A DNA stretch of 64,000 nt, taken from assembly GCA_031308135.1 (NCBI GenBank), contig JAHLJT010000631.1, positions 197,522,685 to 197,586,684 of the forward strand. Reading direction: 5' to 3'. The notes beneath the pieces were generated by a model. It saw only the letters and a program-made list of their open reading frames with translations, had not been told where the DNA came from and made no database searches. Shown here one piece after another: positions 1-11,892 of this stretch. Origin of the DNA: Acheta domesticus. Taxonomy: Eukaryota > Arthropoda > Insecta > Orthoptera > Gryllidae. Position 1 is the first letter of the stretch. Every line of letters starts with the position of its first letter. The translations under genes and the position numbers were made by a program.

Positions 1-399
1 TTAAATTGTTATTCAAACCACGGGTGTCAATTATTTAGTTATCTTGTTCTTAATTGATTAACATGTAGTACCGAAGTTTTTTTAAATACACAATGCATTT
101 ATTTGATACAAAATACAAACAATAGGTCCTAATTTTACATGGTTTAATCTCATTAAAAGGTGATGAGATTTACACAATGTTCTTTCCGTAAAGAAGAAAA
201 AAACATTCACAACCATTGTAAATATTTTATCATATGACGCCTCAGAAAACATTGCCTATTTTGCACTTTCTTTATTAAAATTAAATTAACATGCACGAAA
301 TTTTTAATTACTATTATACATTAATGCATACAAAACGAGTAATTATAATCAGTGTCATCAAACATTATTTTTTATATAAAGATAGAGACATATATAAAA
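1..399. other. AT-rich intergenic sequence
   Basis: I see no coding, RNA or repeat feature in this stretch. It ends where the first arm of the fold-back R1.6 repeat begins. Confidence 0.4.
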
Positions 400-2404
400 G
401 AAAGAGATTTTTTCTTCAAATAAAATTTGTCCTGCATATTGAGTTCTTTCATAAAGATCATGTAAATGTTTTTCAAAAATTTTAGTAGTTTTCGTGCAAT
501 ATGTGCAATTTTAAAAAATTACAAAAACAAGATTTTCTCAAAAACGGCTCCAATTTTTTTTCTTTAAACTTTTGGTAGGGATAGTGATAAACTTACTCTA
601 TCAGATGACATAAGAGCTATATTGATCTATCGGTTAGTTTTTTCAAAAATTACAAAAATGTAAATTTTTTACTTGTCTCTCACGTCGTTAATAATTCCAT
701 TATCGGCGATTTTTTCACATTATTATATTTGCAAGTATATATGCTTTAAATAATGTCAAGTAAAGTTTCTCGAAAACACTACCGTTTTCTGTGAAAAGTA
801 ACTCAAATTTCGGCATTTTCAGAAATGCTCAAACGCCATTTTCTCATTTATGGCTGAAATTTTTTTCTTGAAACTTTTGTAAAATATCGTGATAATTACA
901 CTCTTTAATACGACGTAAAGATTATTTTGAGTTATTCTTTTGGTTTTCAAAAATTATATAAATGTAAATTTTTTGAAAGATATCTCACATCTTTAATATG
1001 CACATTATCCGCAGTTTGTAAAGATTATTATACTTGTGAGTGTAAGTGCGAAGAAAATTGCGTTTTAGCGCTACTAAAAATGCAAAATTTGAAGCTCATT
1101 TTCACAGAAAATTTTTGAGTTTTCAAAATACTTTATTTGAAGTTATTTGAAGCACTTACACTCACAAATATAATAATGTTTACAAATTGCTGGAAATGTG
1201 CATATTAAAGATGTGAGAGATCTTTAAAAAAACACATTTATGTAATTTTTGAAAAAACAAAAAATAACTCAAAATAAACTTTACGCTATACTAAAGAGTG
1301 TAATTAGCACTATCCGTACAAAAGTTTCAAGAAAAAATTTGCAGTCATATATGAGAAAATGGCGTTTGAGCGTTTCTGAAAATGCGACATTTTGAGCCTT
1401 TTTTCACAGAAAACGGTTGTATTTTCGAGAAACTTTACTTGACATTATTTAAAGCATATATACTTGCAAATATAATAATGTGAAAAAATCGCCGCTAATG
1501 TAAATATTATCGACGTGAGAAACATGGGAAATTATTTACTTTTTTGTATTTTTTTAAAAAAACAACCTATAGAGGAATATGGATTTTATATTATCTGATA
1601 GAGTACATTTACCACTATTCCTACCAAAAGTTTAAAGAAAAAATTTGGAGCCGTTTTTGAGAAAATCATGTTTTTATAATTTTTTAAAATTGCACATATT
1701 GCACGCAATATTGCACGAAAACTACTAAAATTTTGAAAAACATTTACATGACATTTATGAAAGAACTCAATATGCAAACAAATTTTATTTGAAGAAAAAA
1801 TCTCTATCTTCAATTTTGTAGTTGGAGAAAGACGCCGAAAAAAATCAAACTTTCACAATTTTCGAAAATTCAGAGTTATTCGTGAAAATCGGACCTATGC
1901 CATGTTAATAAGTGTATTTTACTCTATTCACACAAGAAATTTAAAGAAAAAATTTGGAGCCGTTTCTGAGAAAATTTTGAAAATGTCCGGGTGGCTACAT
2001 GTAAAGTACCCCCAAATTTTGAAGAATCGTTTTCAAAATCTCAAAGCTTTGACTAGAATCAGATTGACCGGGGAATATCTACTTTGGAAGAAATCGTACG
2101 TATGGTTTAGGTGCTAGCAGTGTTCACAGACGGACAGACAGACGAACGGACGGACAGACGAACGTTTTCCTTTCAATTGGTTTTTCGGTATCAAGGACCT
2201 AGAAAACAGGGTGTCTGGCTACACCACGTGTTAGGGGATTTTTTTTCTTAATTTAGCAACTGGATTTATCCACTTTTTCGTTTTCACGGTCCGGCAATTC
2301 ATTTTTTTCTGCCGAAAATTGGGCAATTTTTTCGCGCAGCATTACATAACTTTCCCTATACTACGTATATCACTCCGTGTATACGTACGTATACAGGAAA
2401 GTAA
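400..2404. mobile_element. R1.6 repeat, fold-back copy (two inverted arms)
   Basis: This is a copy of the ~1.6 kb interspersed repeat found elsewhere in the window (17.0, 25.7, 32.1, 37.8, 43.1 and 45.4 kb). Bases 400-1047 read in one orientation, like the 37.8 kb copy. Bases 1048-2404 read in the opposite orientation, like the 43.1 kb copy, and run through the cagacgga-type minisatellite (about 2130-2165) to the terminal palindrome near 2385 and the final ggaaagtaaaaa. The arms at about 400-1045 and 1152-1805 are complementary over about 650 bp with a loop of about 105 bp. No transposase is visible. Only short open frames exist, one of them (1902-2117) shared with other copies. Confidence 0.85.
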
Positions 2405-2679
2405 AAATCAATGTTTGTTAGTTCGTGCTTAATGTGCTGCCGTAGCAGCATCCAATTGGGATAAAAATGTGCCAACATATTGCTTGCACTTCCCGGAAGA
2501 ACATAGGCATAGTACAATTATTGTAACTCCACTAGATGGCGCTAGAGCACATGATAGCATTTCTGTTAAATGCAATTCCCAATGCACGTGAGCTTTATCG
2601 TTGCTGGGCGTTGCCGGGTGCTGTGAGGCGAGGTCGAGGAGAACACAAGAAGCAGGCGGCGCAAGTTGATGACAGGAAA

Positions 2680-3115
2680 GTGAAAAAGAGCCAGGGACAA
2701 AGAGACAGGGAAAAAGAGAGAGGGAAGAGAGAGAGAGGGAAAAGAGAGAAAGGGAAAGAGAGGAAAAATAGAGTGAAAATAGAGAGGGAAAACAGAGAGA
2801 AGAAAATAGAGAAAGGGAAAGCAGTGAAAGAGAAGGAAAATAGTGAAAGAGAAGGAAAATAGAAAGAGGGGGAATAGAGAGAGGGAAATAGAAAGAGGGG
2901 TAAATAGGGAGAGGGAGAATGGAGAGAGGGGGAAATGAGAGCGGGAAAAGAGTCAGAGAGTGGGGGAAGAAGAGACAGAGAGGGAGAAAAGAGACACAGA
3001 GGGGGAAAAGAATCACAAAATGGAAAAGAGAGAGAGTGGGGAAAATGAGAGAGGAGGAAAAATATAGAGGGGAGGAGGAGAGAAGAAAAAAGGGAGGGGA
3101 AAAGAGAGGAGGGAA
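2680..3115. repeat. Polypurine (GA-rich) tract
   Basis: About 435 bases are almost entirely A and G on the plus strand, built from variable agagagggaaa-type units. The long minus-strand frames here (Phe/Leu/Ser/Pro-rich) and plus-strand frames (Lys/Arg/Glu-rich) are by-products of the simple sequence and are not called as genes. Mirror-repeat purine DNA of this kind can adopt triplex structures; that is general knowledge, not shown here. Confidence 0.85.
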
Positions 3116-5093
3116 AGGAATATTTCCTCAATTATTTCTTCTGCGGCAGCAAGGCACGTGTCCCAGCTGGTTTATTATATTTTCCTATCCGTTTATTTTA
3201 TCTCAGAGAAAAACTAATTACTCCCATGCAAAGGGAGAAACTTTTTGAACCAATGACCACTTCCTGAGATTTGTATCACTAAATAAGAAGAAAATGTAGA
3301 ACTAAATAAGAAGAAACTTCTGAACTCCTTAACAATATCTGAATTCATACCTACACTGTGAAATCTTAAATTGTTTTAAAAGGGTACCTACTGTAGAAAG
3401 AGGTGTCCATGAATAGAAATGCGAAATTGATAAACGTGGTGCAATGACTGCAAAATTGATGAAGGGGTCCAAACGTGAGTGTCAGAAATCAGTAAAAAAT
3501 TGTCTTTTATTGCAAAAATATAAAATAAATTTGCCTTTTAATAAGAAATATTTCTGCATCAATGTTGCTACATTACAAGTCACATTAGAAACACATAATC
3601 TATAAAGAACAATTTTCATTTTAAAAAAGGACAAAACACATGCATACAATTCAGTGTTTGCATTCGTGTCATTATGAAGAGGAAATGATTATCTAATGTT
3701 TCCAACGATCTCAGTGTCAATATTTTAATCATTCATTTCTTAAAATTATTTTTAGACACGAACACATTACTAAACTCGGATAAAAGTAAATCAGGGTCAG
3801 ATAAAGCTTCCTGAGCCTAACGCAATCCAGATAAGCGAAGACAAATTTCACACATGTAAATACGTTCATGGTGATATTTTGGAAAGAAATAGAAAATAAC
3901 AGCATCTGTTGTCGCGTAAACAAAACAAAATCGTTTGATCTAAGTTGCATTTGCACAAAAAATACAAATTATTTCATATTGAATGTGAGCAGTACAATTT
4001 ATTTCAAGCAGAAATTTATTTCAAACAAAAGTGTTGCTGAAGTTGAAAATTCCACTAAATTCTCAAGGTTATATACACATTCTCAAAACCGAGAGAACAA
4101 AAAATCGTTCTTTGGAAAGATATATTGGAGCATTCTCCTATGACTCGATGCAAAGGCAGCAGAGACTCGACACATAATTGAAATATTTAAGAGCGAGGGC
4201 TTCTTTTTTCATGATCCATCGTTGCTTTACAGAACTTCGACTTTGGTAAAGCGAAAATTTACATAATCGACTCAATTGTTTGGTAGGATGCATCATAAAA
4301 GTATCAGAAGAAATAAGCTGAAAAAATGATTAATTGAAGGTGTATTGCACGTTTGTGTACAAGATCTGTCCAAGAACGAAAAAAAGATATTCAGAGAAAA
4401 ATGCACCTGCTCTTCCTCAAATTTTGTTTCGTTCTTTCTAAATGCTGACTGAAGGCTATGACCTCTCTGGTTTTGAAAAGAAGCTAGGTTATTGATTATT
4501 ATTTTTTTGTTAATTGTTTTTGTCGAGTGATCCAAAACTTTTTTTAAAATGTATTCTGATATTTTTGGAAGTACGTGAGCATGATTATTGTTTCAGTATA
4601 CGACCGATAGCCAACTTTAGTATACAAGTAGCGCTCTCTCGAGACAGCTTTTGTTGTGTTCGTTTGTTTAAGAGAGGTATCAGTTTTATCGATTCTATTT
4701 CGATTTGGTAAAGGCATGATTGAAAGCATGAGATAAGTTTGGGAACACGTGTTGTAAAGCAACTGAAAACAAAAGCATGTGCCGATCAGCCGTAAAACAA
4801 AACTTTCTCTGTTGAAAGAATAGTACCCCGATTCGGTTATTTCGAGACGTTTAGTTCCAGACCCATCGTGAAGTTTCAATCAATAAATAGGAACTCCTTG
4901 TGTAAATTCCTTCACAAGGATGTCTTGTTTTTTTAGGGATTTCTTATTTGAATTTGGCACCAAATTGTTTCATTGTAAAAACCTATTATTTTATTTTTAA
5001 ATATTCGGTAACTGGATAGCGGCATTTTCACATCAAACCCTCACAATCTCTTCGTACGTCTGTTGAAACCGGAAGTTTACCACAAGAAATCTA
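3116..5093. other. Unassigned AT-rich sequence
   Basis: No feature was recognised. Open frames are short, overlap on both strands and lack recognisable motifs. Confidence 0.4.
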
Positions 5094-5810
5094 GAAAAGT
5101 TCCAGCGTAGAACTTCAAAATTTACTTTTAGGGGTACACAAAATAAAAGAGTATGGGAGTTATTCGAAATTAGGAAAAAAGTCGCATATCTATGCTAAGT
5201 ATAAAGTGTACACAGACTTTCGAGCGTGGAAAGAAGTTCAAAGTCGATTACGGAAACCTACATATTTCGGCAGAGCGGATCACATGCACAAAATTCAGAC
5301 AAGAATTCAGAAAACGGACGTTGTGAAATATTCATTCGCGAATCGAACTATTAGAGACTGGAACGTTTTGCCTGTGACAATCTTCGATACCTTCCCTCAA
5401 AGCCTAAGCAAATTTAAAAATAAATTAGTTTCCTAGATGTTGATATATGTCTTACAAATATCTAAATTTTATTAAATTACTAGTATACTATGTAAATGAA
5501 GTTGTATTATCATCATCATCATCATTATTATTATTCTTATTATCATCATCATCAATTATGGGCGTGGCATTGTCAAGAACAGGGAAACAAGCGTGTAAGA
5601 AAGACATGCAGCTCAGTGATCTGCAGTGCGGTGAAGTGAAGTGTGATGAGGTGGAGTGCTATGAAAGCTTGCGGAGAAATGTTCATGTTCATTTGTAAAG
5701 TTTATAATTTTTTTAAGTTGTTAAGTTCTGTAAGGTAATTTAATACATTATGCCACCAAGTTCTCAAACTTAATGGAAGAATTAGTCATAAATCTAATCT
5801 AATCTACTCC
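5094..5810 (+). pseudogene. LINE reverse transcriptase C-terminal tail plus 3' UTR (degenerate)
   Basis: Bases 5094-5190 encode a peptide beginning EKFQRRTSKF and ending VWELFEIRKKVA. A second frame, open to 5436, encodes YKVYTDFRAWKE, then KTDVVKYSFANRTIRDWNVL and a final KFKNKLVS. This series is the C-terminal end of many arthropod non-LTR retrotransposon ORF2 proteins, past the catalytic domain. The two parts are in different frames, so the copy is dead. The stretch after the stop holds an ATC/TTA microsatellite, and the copy ends in a short (AATCT)n tail near 5791-5808, typical of a LINE 3' end. It is a 5'-truncated insertion; the clade is not certain. Confidence 0.7.
5506..5554. repeat. 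(ATC)n/(TTA)n microsatellite
   Basis: Runs of atc, then tta, then atc triplets inside the 3' UTR of the LINE fragment. Confidence 0.9.
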
Positions 5811-7345
5811 ATAATATGTAAAGAGAAAAAATTACTTTTACTTTATTCTTTAAATGTGCTTGTTATCACTCAACTGACTCGTGACTTCGAGTTACACAAC
5901 ATATACCGAATTCTAATTTACCGAAGCATCGAATGATTTTCTTCTTACATTTTGACATCTGTGCAAATCAAGAAAGCCAGACTTCCCCAGTTTTTGTAAA
6001 AGACAAAGTAAATATATTTCTACCAGTTGCTTATTTTCCTGGTTCGTATTGTGGAACAATTTGTGAAGATCTTCCCTCACTTTTTATCATCTTATACTTT
6101 TTCCTTAAAATTGTCTCTGAGGTTAACCTCATCGACACTGTAAAACATCTTCAGTATTTCCTCTGTACTTTTCCTACAATTGGGGAAATGACTCGAATTT
6201 CATCCGAGTCGAATCTGAGAAATGGAAAAGAGAATCTCACTTATGTGGACTGCCTTTACAATTCGGACTACCAAACGACTTCAATATCATCGCTAATGTT
6301 TGACAAAAATTGAAAGTAGGTCCCATCTCAGCAGTAAATACTCTTTTATAAGCTTTTCATTTAATTCGGTCATTTCTTAGATATGACTTAAGCATTTCAC
6401 TGCTATATTTAAGCATTCATCAAAATGCTAGTCACACTTTACAAAAATAAAGAACAAAATACAATAGAGTCAATGCAGAGTGGATGCTCTTGATTTTTCG
6501 TGGGCTATATAGATCTTCAGACGTTGAAGAAAAATTTAATACTTTCCTGAATTTTAGGTAACTGAAGTGATGAATGACCAATGCCTTAAACAAGTTTTCA
6601 CCGAGTAGTTATTACCTTACTAATCGTATAAAGGTAGGACTACAGAGCAGCCAAAAATCAGCTCGTAAAACGAAATGAGCTGAAACGTGCGGTTTTTTGT
6701 TAATTTGTACCGTTTTTAACCAATCGCATGAACCATTCCTAACAGTAATGCACTATGTGAGCTTCTATACGAGTTCTAATAAAATTATGTTCAAATCAGT
6801 TGAAGTGGTCGGGGAAAGATAGTGCTAACCCACATTTCATAAATCCAAAACAAGGATCTTGGAATGCCTTCTAAAAGCAAACATTACAATCGAAATGCTG
6901 AAAAACAAACGTTCACAGAATTACAGCACAGGTATGTATGTAGAAAGCAGCCAGAATGCTTAGACACTAAGAACTTGCAACAAACACATCACATGTCTAT
7001 TCTGTCTGGTTTGATTATACAAGATATTTTGTAGACGAGAACATAAATGTTGTAACAAAAACGCAATTCTTCATTACATACTTGAATACAAAGGTTCAAA
7101 AGGACACAATACAGTTAGAAATAAAGTTGCCATGCGCAAGCGTCATTGCGGCTCACTATAACCCTACATACGCTGACTAATCCTGTCCTCCTTCTCTTGT
7201 CATCAAATTAATATCTTGCTCTGAAGTTTCTTGCTTTCTTTCTTGCTCTGCAATTCTACTGTAATACGACTAGTGAGGTAATAATTACTTTGAAAAACCT
7301 GTTTGAGATGACTGTCACCACTTCCGTAATCGAAAATTGCAGGAA
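5811..7345. other. Unassigned AT-rich sequence
   Basis: No family was recognised. A 126-codon open frame at 5933-6313 has no recognisable motif and no supporting context. Confidence 0.4.
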
Positions 7346-7349
7346 AGTG

Positions 7350-7595
7350 ATTTTTACTTTCTTGCCTTAATACATACTTATCTAGTAAAGAGAAAGTAAT
7401 GTAATGCTGAAGCAGCATTTTTTCGACAGAAAAACGCGTATTATGGGGCCGTGGTATAGAAAAAGTTGATAAACTGTTCCAATATATAGTAAATTACTTT
7501 CTAACACGTTGTATAGACATAATCCAGGTTTTATGGGTCCTTGATATCGAAAAATTGATTGACGGTAAAATGTCTGTTCGTCTCTTCGTCTATGC
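7350..7595 (-). mobile_element. R1.6 repeat fragment, degraded
   Basis: This matches one end of the R1.6 repeat. It starts with a decayed form of tttttactttcc, then gaaagtaatgtaatgctg, then gggtccttgatatcgaaaaa and a decayed tctgttcgtc tract. It is more diverged than the near-full copies and stops before the internal modules. Orientation follows the 17.0, 37.8 and 45.4 kb copies. Confidence 0.7.
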
Positions 7596-7825
7596 ACAAC
7601 ACAAGTAGGTACCTAAATATGATTTTCTCCTAAACTAATATGAGGGAGCACCATAACGACAGCAATATTGACTTCTGCGCTTTAGCGTCTTCTACGCTTG
7701 TGCACTTTTATATTATTCATCGCTTTTCAGTAATCCGAATGCGCAGAAAGTGGAGAAAGCTGATGATTGCTGTTAGCAATGTCGTTTTTAATTCCCGATT
7801 CCCGCATCGATTCAAACGAACTCGA

Positions 7826-8405
7826 TTGATTTATTGATTGATGCGGTTGATCAAGGGGGCTTATACTACTAAGATCATTAGTCCCGTAAGTGTAGTGCAT
7901 GCTTTTTTCGGGAGGTGGATACGATCTTTCCCCGCTGGATGGTGGGTTACGGCGCCGACCTACCGTCGGCTGGCAGGGTTTTTCCCAACCATGTATCTCC
8001 CACCAGCGAGGCACCGCCCCAGCCGGAACAAGCTCCGACCTCCCGACCGGTCTCCCGTCACATGTGGTAGTGTAGTGCATGTAAGTGAAAATGTGTGTTA
8101 GTAAGTGGTAAGGATATGTCAAGGAAAAGGAAGGAGAGATCGCGCGCGATCCGCGGCCTGTTTGTTAGGGTACTGCTCGGGCATTCAGCTGAGGTTGATC
8201 GGAGAAACCACAGACAACTACTGATCAGAGCACCCGACCTCTAGAATTCCCCTCCAGACAGCGACCGAATTCGACCTACCTATGTAGGTAGTGTTGAAAA
8301 TCCTGTCACACCGTGGAGACCGGAACCTAGGACCTCCCGATCAGAGGCAATGCAGTGACTTCAGTTGATGCCCAAAGCCACCTCTCCCGATTAAGTGAAC
8401 TCGAG
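7826..8405 (-). mobile_element. tRNA-derived SINE (family S), near full length
   Basis: About 580 bp repeated at 34.3, 47.9 and 58.8 kb. On the minus strand it begins with a tRNA-related head carrying a box-B-like ggttccggtct (8317-8327). It continues through a conserved core (complement of ggtttttcccaacc and ctcccaccagc, about 7975-8005) and ends in a (TCAA)n-type tail at about 7826-7845, seen on the plus strand as repeated gattgatt. Internal pol III promoter elements, lack of ORFs and a simple-repeat 3' tail are SINE hallmarks; the assignment is by structure. Confidence 0.7.
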
Positions 8406-8663
8406 GATGTGCGAGTTTGAATAGGATATTTTGATTTTTTGGAGGTACTTTTCACAATATATTCGAAATTTTCTCAAAAATTCCTCCAATTTTTTAAATT
8501 ATTTTTTAGGATAGTGTAAAGAACCCTTTAAAATGGTCCAGATTCCATTTTCGTTGAAATATCGGGTGTTTTTTTTATCGTTCGCCGAAGATTCCGGCCG
8601 CGTCGTCCGGGCAGTCGAGGGCTCACTCACCCGGCAAACCGCTGACTCAATTCCCGTGAATCT

Positions 8664-9036
8664 TATAAAATACATTAACCACTGTACCTATCAAAAGTTT
8701 AAACAAAACATTTGAAGCCGTTTTTGAGAAAATCGTGTTTATGTAATTATTTAAAATGTCACATATTGTACCCAATATTGCGCGAAAACTACTACACTTT
8801 TCAAACAAATGTTTCTGACCTTAATGAAAGAACTCACTTTCGACAACAAATTTTATTTAAAAGAAAAATCTCTTATCTTCAATTTTGTAGTTCCCGAGAG
8901 ACGACCAAAAAATTTTAAACTTTTGCAATTTTCGAAAATTCAGAGTTATCCGTGAAATTCGCACCTTTGCTAAATTAATAAGTGTATTTTACTCTATTCC
9001 TACAACAAATTTAATGAAAAAATGTGGAGCCCTTTA
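8664..9036 (+). mobile_element. R1.6 repeat fragment, degraded
   Basis: This covers the third internal module of R1.6, including aaaagtttaaacaaaac, gccgtttttgagaaaatcgt and the ctatcttcaattttgtagtt block. It breaks off inside the fourth module at about 9036. Weaker similarity to the opposite orientation at about 8430-8540 suggests a second remnant. Confidence 0.65.
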
Positions 9037-9154
9037 GGTAGTAGAAACATTTATAAAGAGTAAGGTAATTTTTTAATAATTCCTGAGCAGCACCTCACTA
9101 CACGCCACTATTCCAGTCCACTTCAGTGACGGGCAGATGAGTGGTGAGTGTCCA

Positions 9155-9620
9155 ACATGGTGTAAGTCCATTCACAGCCACGCCACAATAAAAGCCGGCC
9201 GCCTGACGCCGCGTCGCTCCCAAGAATGCTTGTCAGCTGCTGACTGCGACAAGGTTTCAGGGGGCGTTTGCGGTCGGCGGATATTGCGCCTCTCCACCGC
9301 TACGAAGGCGGCGGGAGCGGCGGCATGGTTGAGTCCAAGCTCATCCTTCCGCCACGCCACGCCACAATGACAGCCGGCCGCCTCACCCCGCGTCGCTCCG
9401 AAATATGCTTCTCCGCTGCTCACTGCGCCAATGTCTCAGGGGCAGGTATGGGGCCAACGTATATTGCCCCTTCTCCACCGCTAAGGAGGCGGCGGGGGCG
9501 GCGACATGGTTGAGTCCAAGCACATCCTCGCGCCACACCACGCCACAATGACACACGGGCGGCTCACTGCACCTCTAAGGAAGCGGCGGATTGGCATGGT
9601 TCAGTCCAAGCGGTTGATGC
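9155..9620. repeat. GC-rich tandem repeat, ~180 bp unit, about 2.5 copies
   Basis: The marker cgccacaat recurs at 9181, about 9360 and 9541, giving a 180-181 bp period. Each unit carries gccggccgcct or a variant, cgtcgctcc, a ctccaccgcta block, a ggcggcgggagcggcg-type block and catggttgagtccaagc. The third unit is shortened internally. The GC content stands out against AT-rich surroundings. The open frames here are treated as by-products of base composition. Confidence 0.8.
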
Positions 9621-9698
9621 TTTTTAGTTGAACCTAGATACGTTTTGGCTTTAACTAATTCAGAAATTTTTCGTATTTAGCTGAATGTACACCATTGA

Positions 9699-11440
9699 GT
9701 AATACAGTGTCCTAGAAAACGTGATATTTTTTAATAAATTGGACGTAAATATTTTGTATCTTTCTTGTGAAATATGTGTCCCTGTGTGCAAGCACTATTT
9801 TCTCTTCCATTGTCTAAAACGCTTTTTCGACGCCCTCGTAAGAAGCACTTCCACGAGGAAGGCAGCTGTGGCTGCAACCAGTTCCATGGCCAGCATGTGC
9901 GCTGCGCCCGCCATTTGCGTCACCCGCAGGGGTCGAGGTGCTTCGGCAGGCCCCGAAGGGCCCTCGACCGAAATGGCTCCGTTGGCGGCCATGCGGTGGC
10001 GCTGGGCCCGCCCCCAGTGGTCGTACAGTCCCGCCTGCACCAAGCGCTGGACCAAAGCGCTGAAGGCAGGAAACAGCGGGGAGTTCTTGCGCAGCATGAA
10101 AGCCAAGAGCCCGCGCGGAGCCAGGCACTCTGGGACGAGGTGCAGCATGCGTTTGCCTCCATCAGTGTTCTCTTCAAAGGTGGATGCGTAGTCGTAAGTA
10201 CGACTTGCTTGCTGAACACCAATGTTGCTATCACGCGTGAATATAAGCATAATATTCCACCAATCGGTGCGATTTAATAATTTCAGTTTCCCTCGGATAT
10301 CTCTGAACACTTGCGGAGTGTCTGGGTTCTCGTAAATGCCCTTTATAAAGGTCAAAGTGTACACATTGTCGAGCACCCGAGCGACATCTTCCAACGTTTG
10401 CAGGTCGGGGAGGTGCGGCGGCGCCGTCAGGAAGCCCAGCAGCTGGCCCGAGTAGGCATTGCTGAGCACCAGCGAGAACAGCAGCAGCGCTCCCAGCAGG
10501 GTGCGGCTGGGCAGAGAAGCTGCGGCGCGGCTACAGGCCCCGAGCAGCTCACTTCGGCTATGTCCAGGGCGGCGTGGGCCATCCGCCGCTGCGGTGCGAC
10601 CCATTGGACAGGAAGCGGTGCACGGCGAAGCGAACCAAGATGGCGGCGGAGAGCGAACTCAAAATGGACGCCCAAGCGAGCGGTGTGAATGGAAGCAGCA
10701 ACACTTTAGTGAATGGCACAGTGGGTGCGCGACAAACCACAATGCAGTGCGGGCTCTTGACGACAGGAAAGGTGTAATCCGCAAACTGATACTTGTTGTG
10801 AGTGTAGCCCATGACGGAGGATGCTATGTCCACTTTACCGCTCTGAATTAGGCCTAGTTCGCCATCGTACATTCCATTGGTACTTATCCCAAATCCAATC
10901 GGAGAAGGTTTGACAAATTTCAAAAGCACTCCGGTCTTTTCTTCAAATATATTAAACACGTGAAGGCTTGCCCCATCATATACTTTTTTCCTATCTTTGT
11001 TAAACCAAAAGTAAGACACGAAAGTATCGAAAAGTACTCTACTGTACTAAGGATACTTATGACAAGAATACGATTCTTCCGTTTGATATTGTACTGTATT
11101 TTGATTATTTGTGTCTCTCAAAAGCGCAAGATGTCATGGCGGGGACAATCGATTAGAACAAAGTTTAGGAGGCAGCATCCACAAAATAAACAAGATAGTA
11201 TTAATAACTGACATATTTAGAACTCTTGGTGAGAATATTTGAAGTCGCACAATTTCGATCTCGATATTAAATTGACTGAAAAGACATACTCACTGAACGG
11301 AAACGAAAAGTTTTTGGAATCAATACAGGTTTTAGTTATCTACGGATTATGATCTCGCTGCAGTTTAATCTATGTGTTTCATGTCCTACAATTCTCGTGC
11401 TTCAAACATTCCGTGAACGTTCACTTTAATTTTGTTTTTT
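9699..11440. repeat. IR segmental duplication, unit 1
   Basis: The segment from aatacagtgt (9701) to tttgtttttt (11440) is homologous, in the same orientation, to 15269-17022. Similarity covers the IR gene plus about 95 bp of 3' flank and about 225 bp of 5' flank. The 5' flank similarity resumes in unit 2 beyond the R1.6 insertion (18578-18620), so the duplication predates that insertion. Confidence 0.85.
9795..11214 (-). pseudogene. Ionotropic receptor (IR) copy 1, pseudogene
   Basis: A divergent chemosensory IR (iGluR-related cation channel of sensory dendrites). From an ATG at 11212-11214 it reads a hydrophobic leader, then a ligand-binding S1 part ending FADYTFPV, TM1 (FTPLAWASILSSLSAA), TM2 (ALLLFSLVLSNAYSGQLLGF) followed by the IR-like LEDVARVLD, S2 and a last membrane segment near the C-terminus RFRQWKRK. 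Lesions, judged against copy 2: an in-frame TGA where copy 2 has GGA, an in-frame TAG where copy 2 has CAG, and a 10-base plus a 1-base deletion near 10,540-10,590 that split the frame. A 6-base in-frame deletion lies near the N-terminus. It is not functional as it stands. No ligand can be assigned. Confidence 0.85.
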
Positions 11441-11892
11441 GCTCATAATTGGCGTTGATTGTTAATAAAGAAATGTATTTATAATTAGTTAAAAGTAAAA
11501 CTAATTTTTAATTCACTTATATGACATTTTTTGTGTTGTGCAATAGAATGCGTTTTACAAGAAAATTTGAGTAAATATTAATTACATTGAAGCGTTTACC
11601 CTAACACCATGCAACAAAATTTTGTTTAAGTTAATTTTGTTGTTGTTTCTGATGCAGCATCAAAACACTATCTAAACACAATTTTTCATATGGAAAATTG
11701 TTTTTGGGGGAAATAGCATCGATTTTCTTAAATTGAGGAAAATACATAAATTTGAAACAATGAATACTCGTTTACATATACCCGTGAAACAAAACAAAAG
11801 AAATTCTTAAATACAACGTTTGTAAATATGTAAATTCCGTAAATATATACGATAAAGTACATGAAAATGTTCACATATCACGTACAGTGTGC
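11441..11892. other. Unassigned AT-rich sequence
   Basis: This marks the empty target site of the R1.6 insertion seen in duplication unit 2. I see nothing else in it. Confidence 0.4.

Noticed and set aside
2429..3131. Long minus-strand Phe/Leu/Ser/Pro-rich frames of 178 and 195 codons
   Set aside because: They are the complement of a simple polypurine tract; low complexity keeps several frames open at once.
5933..6313. 126-codon plus frame
   Set aside because: No motif, homologue or gene context; not supported as a gene.
7727..8122. 131-codon minus and 87-codon plus frames over the 7.8 kb SINE
   Set aside because: They coincide with the GC-rich SINE core and are broken in the other SINE copies.
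10558..10604. Reading the first IR locus as two overlapping genes
   Set aside because: Alignment with copy 2 shows one gene split by 10- and 1-base deletions.
9721..10851. Several plus-strand frames of 125-167 codons over the first IR copy
   Set aside because: Antisense to the GC-rich IR sequence, with matching frames at the second copy; no domain of their own.
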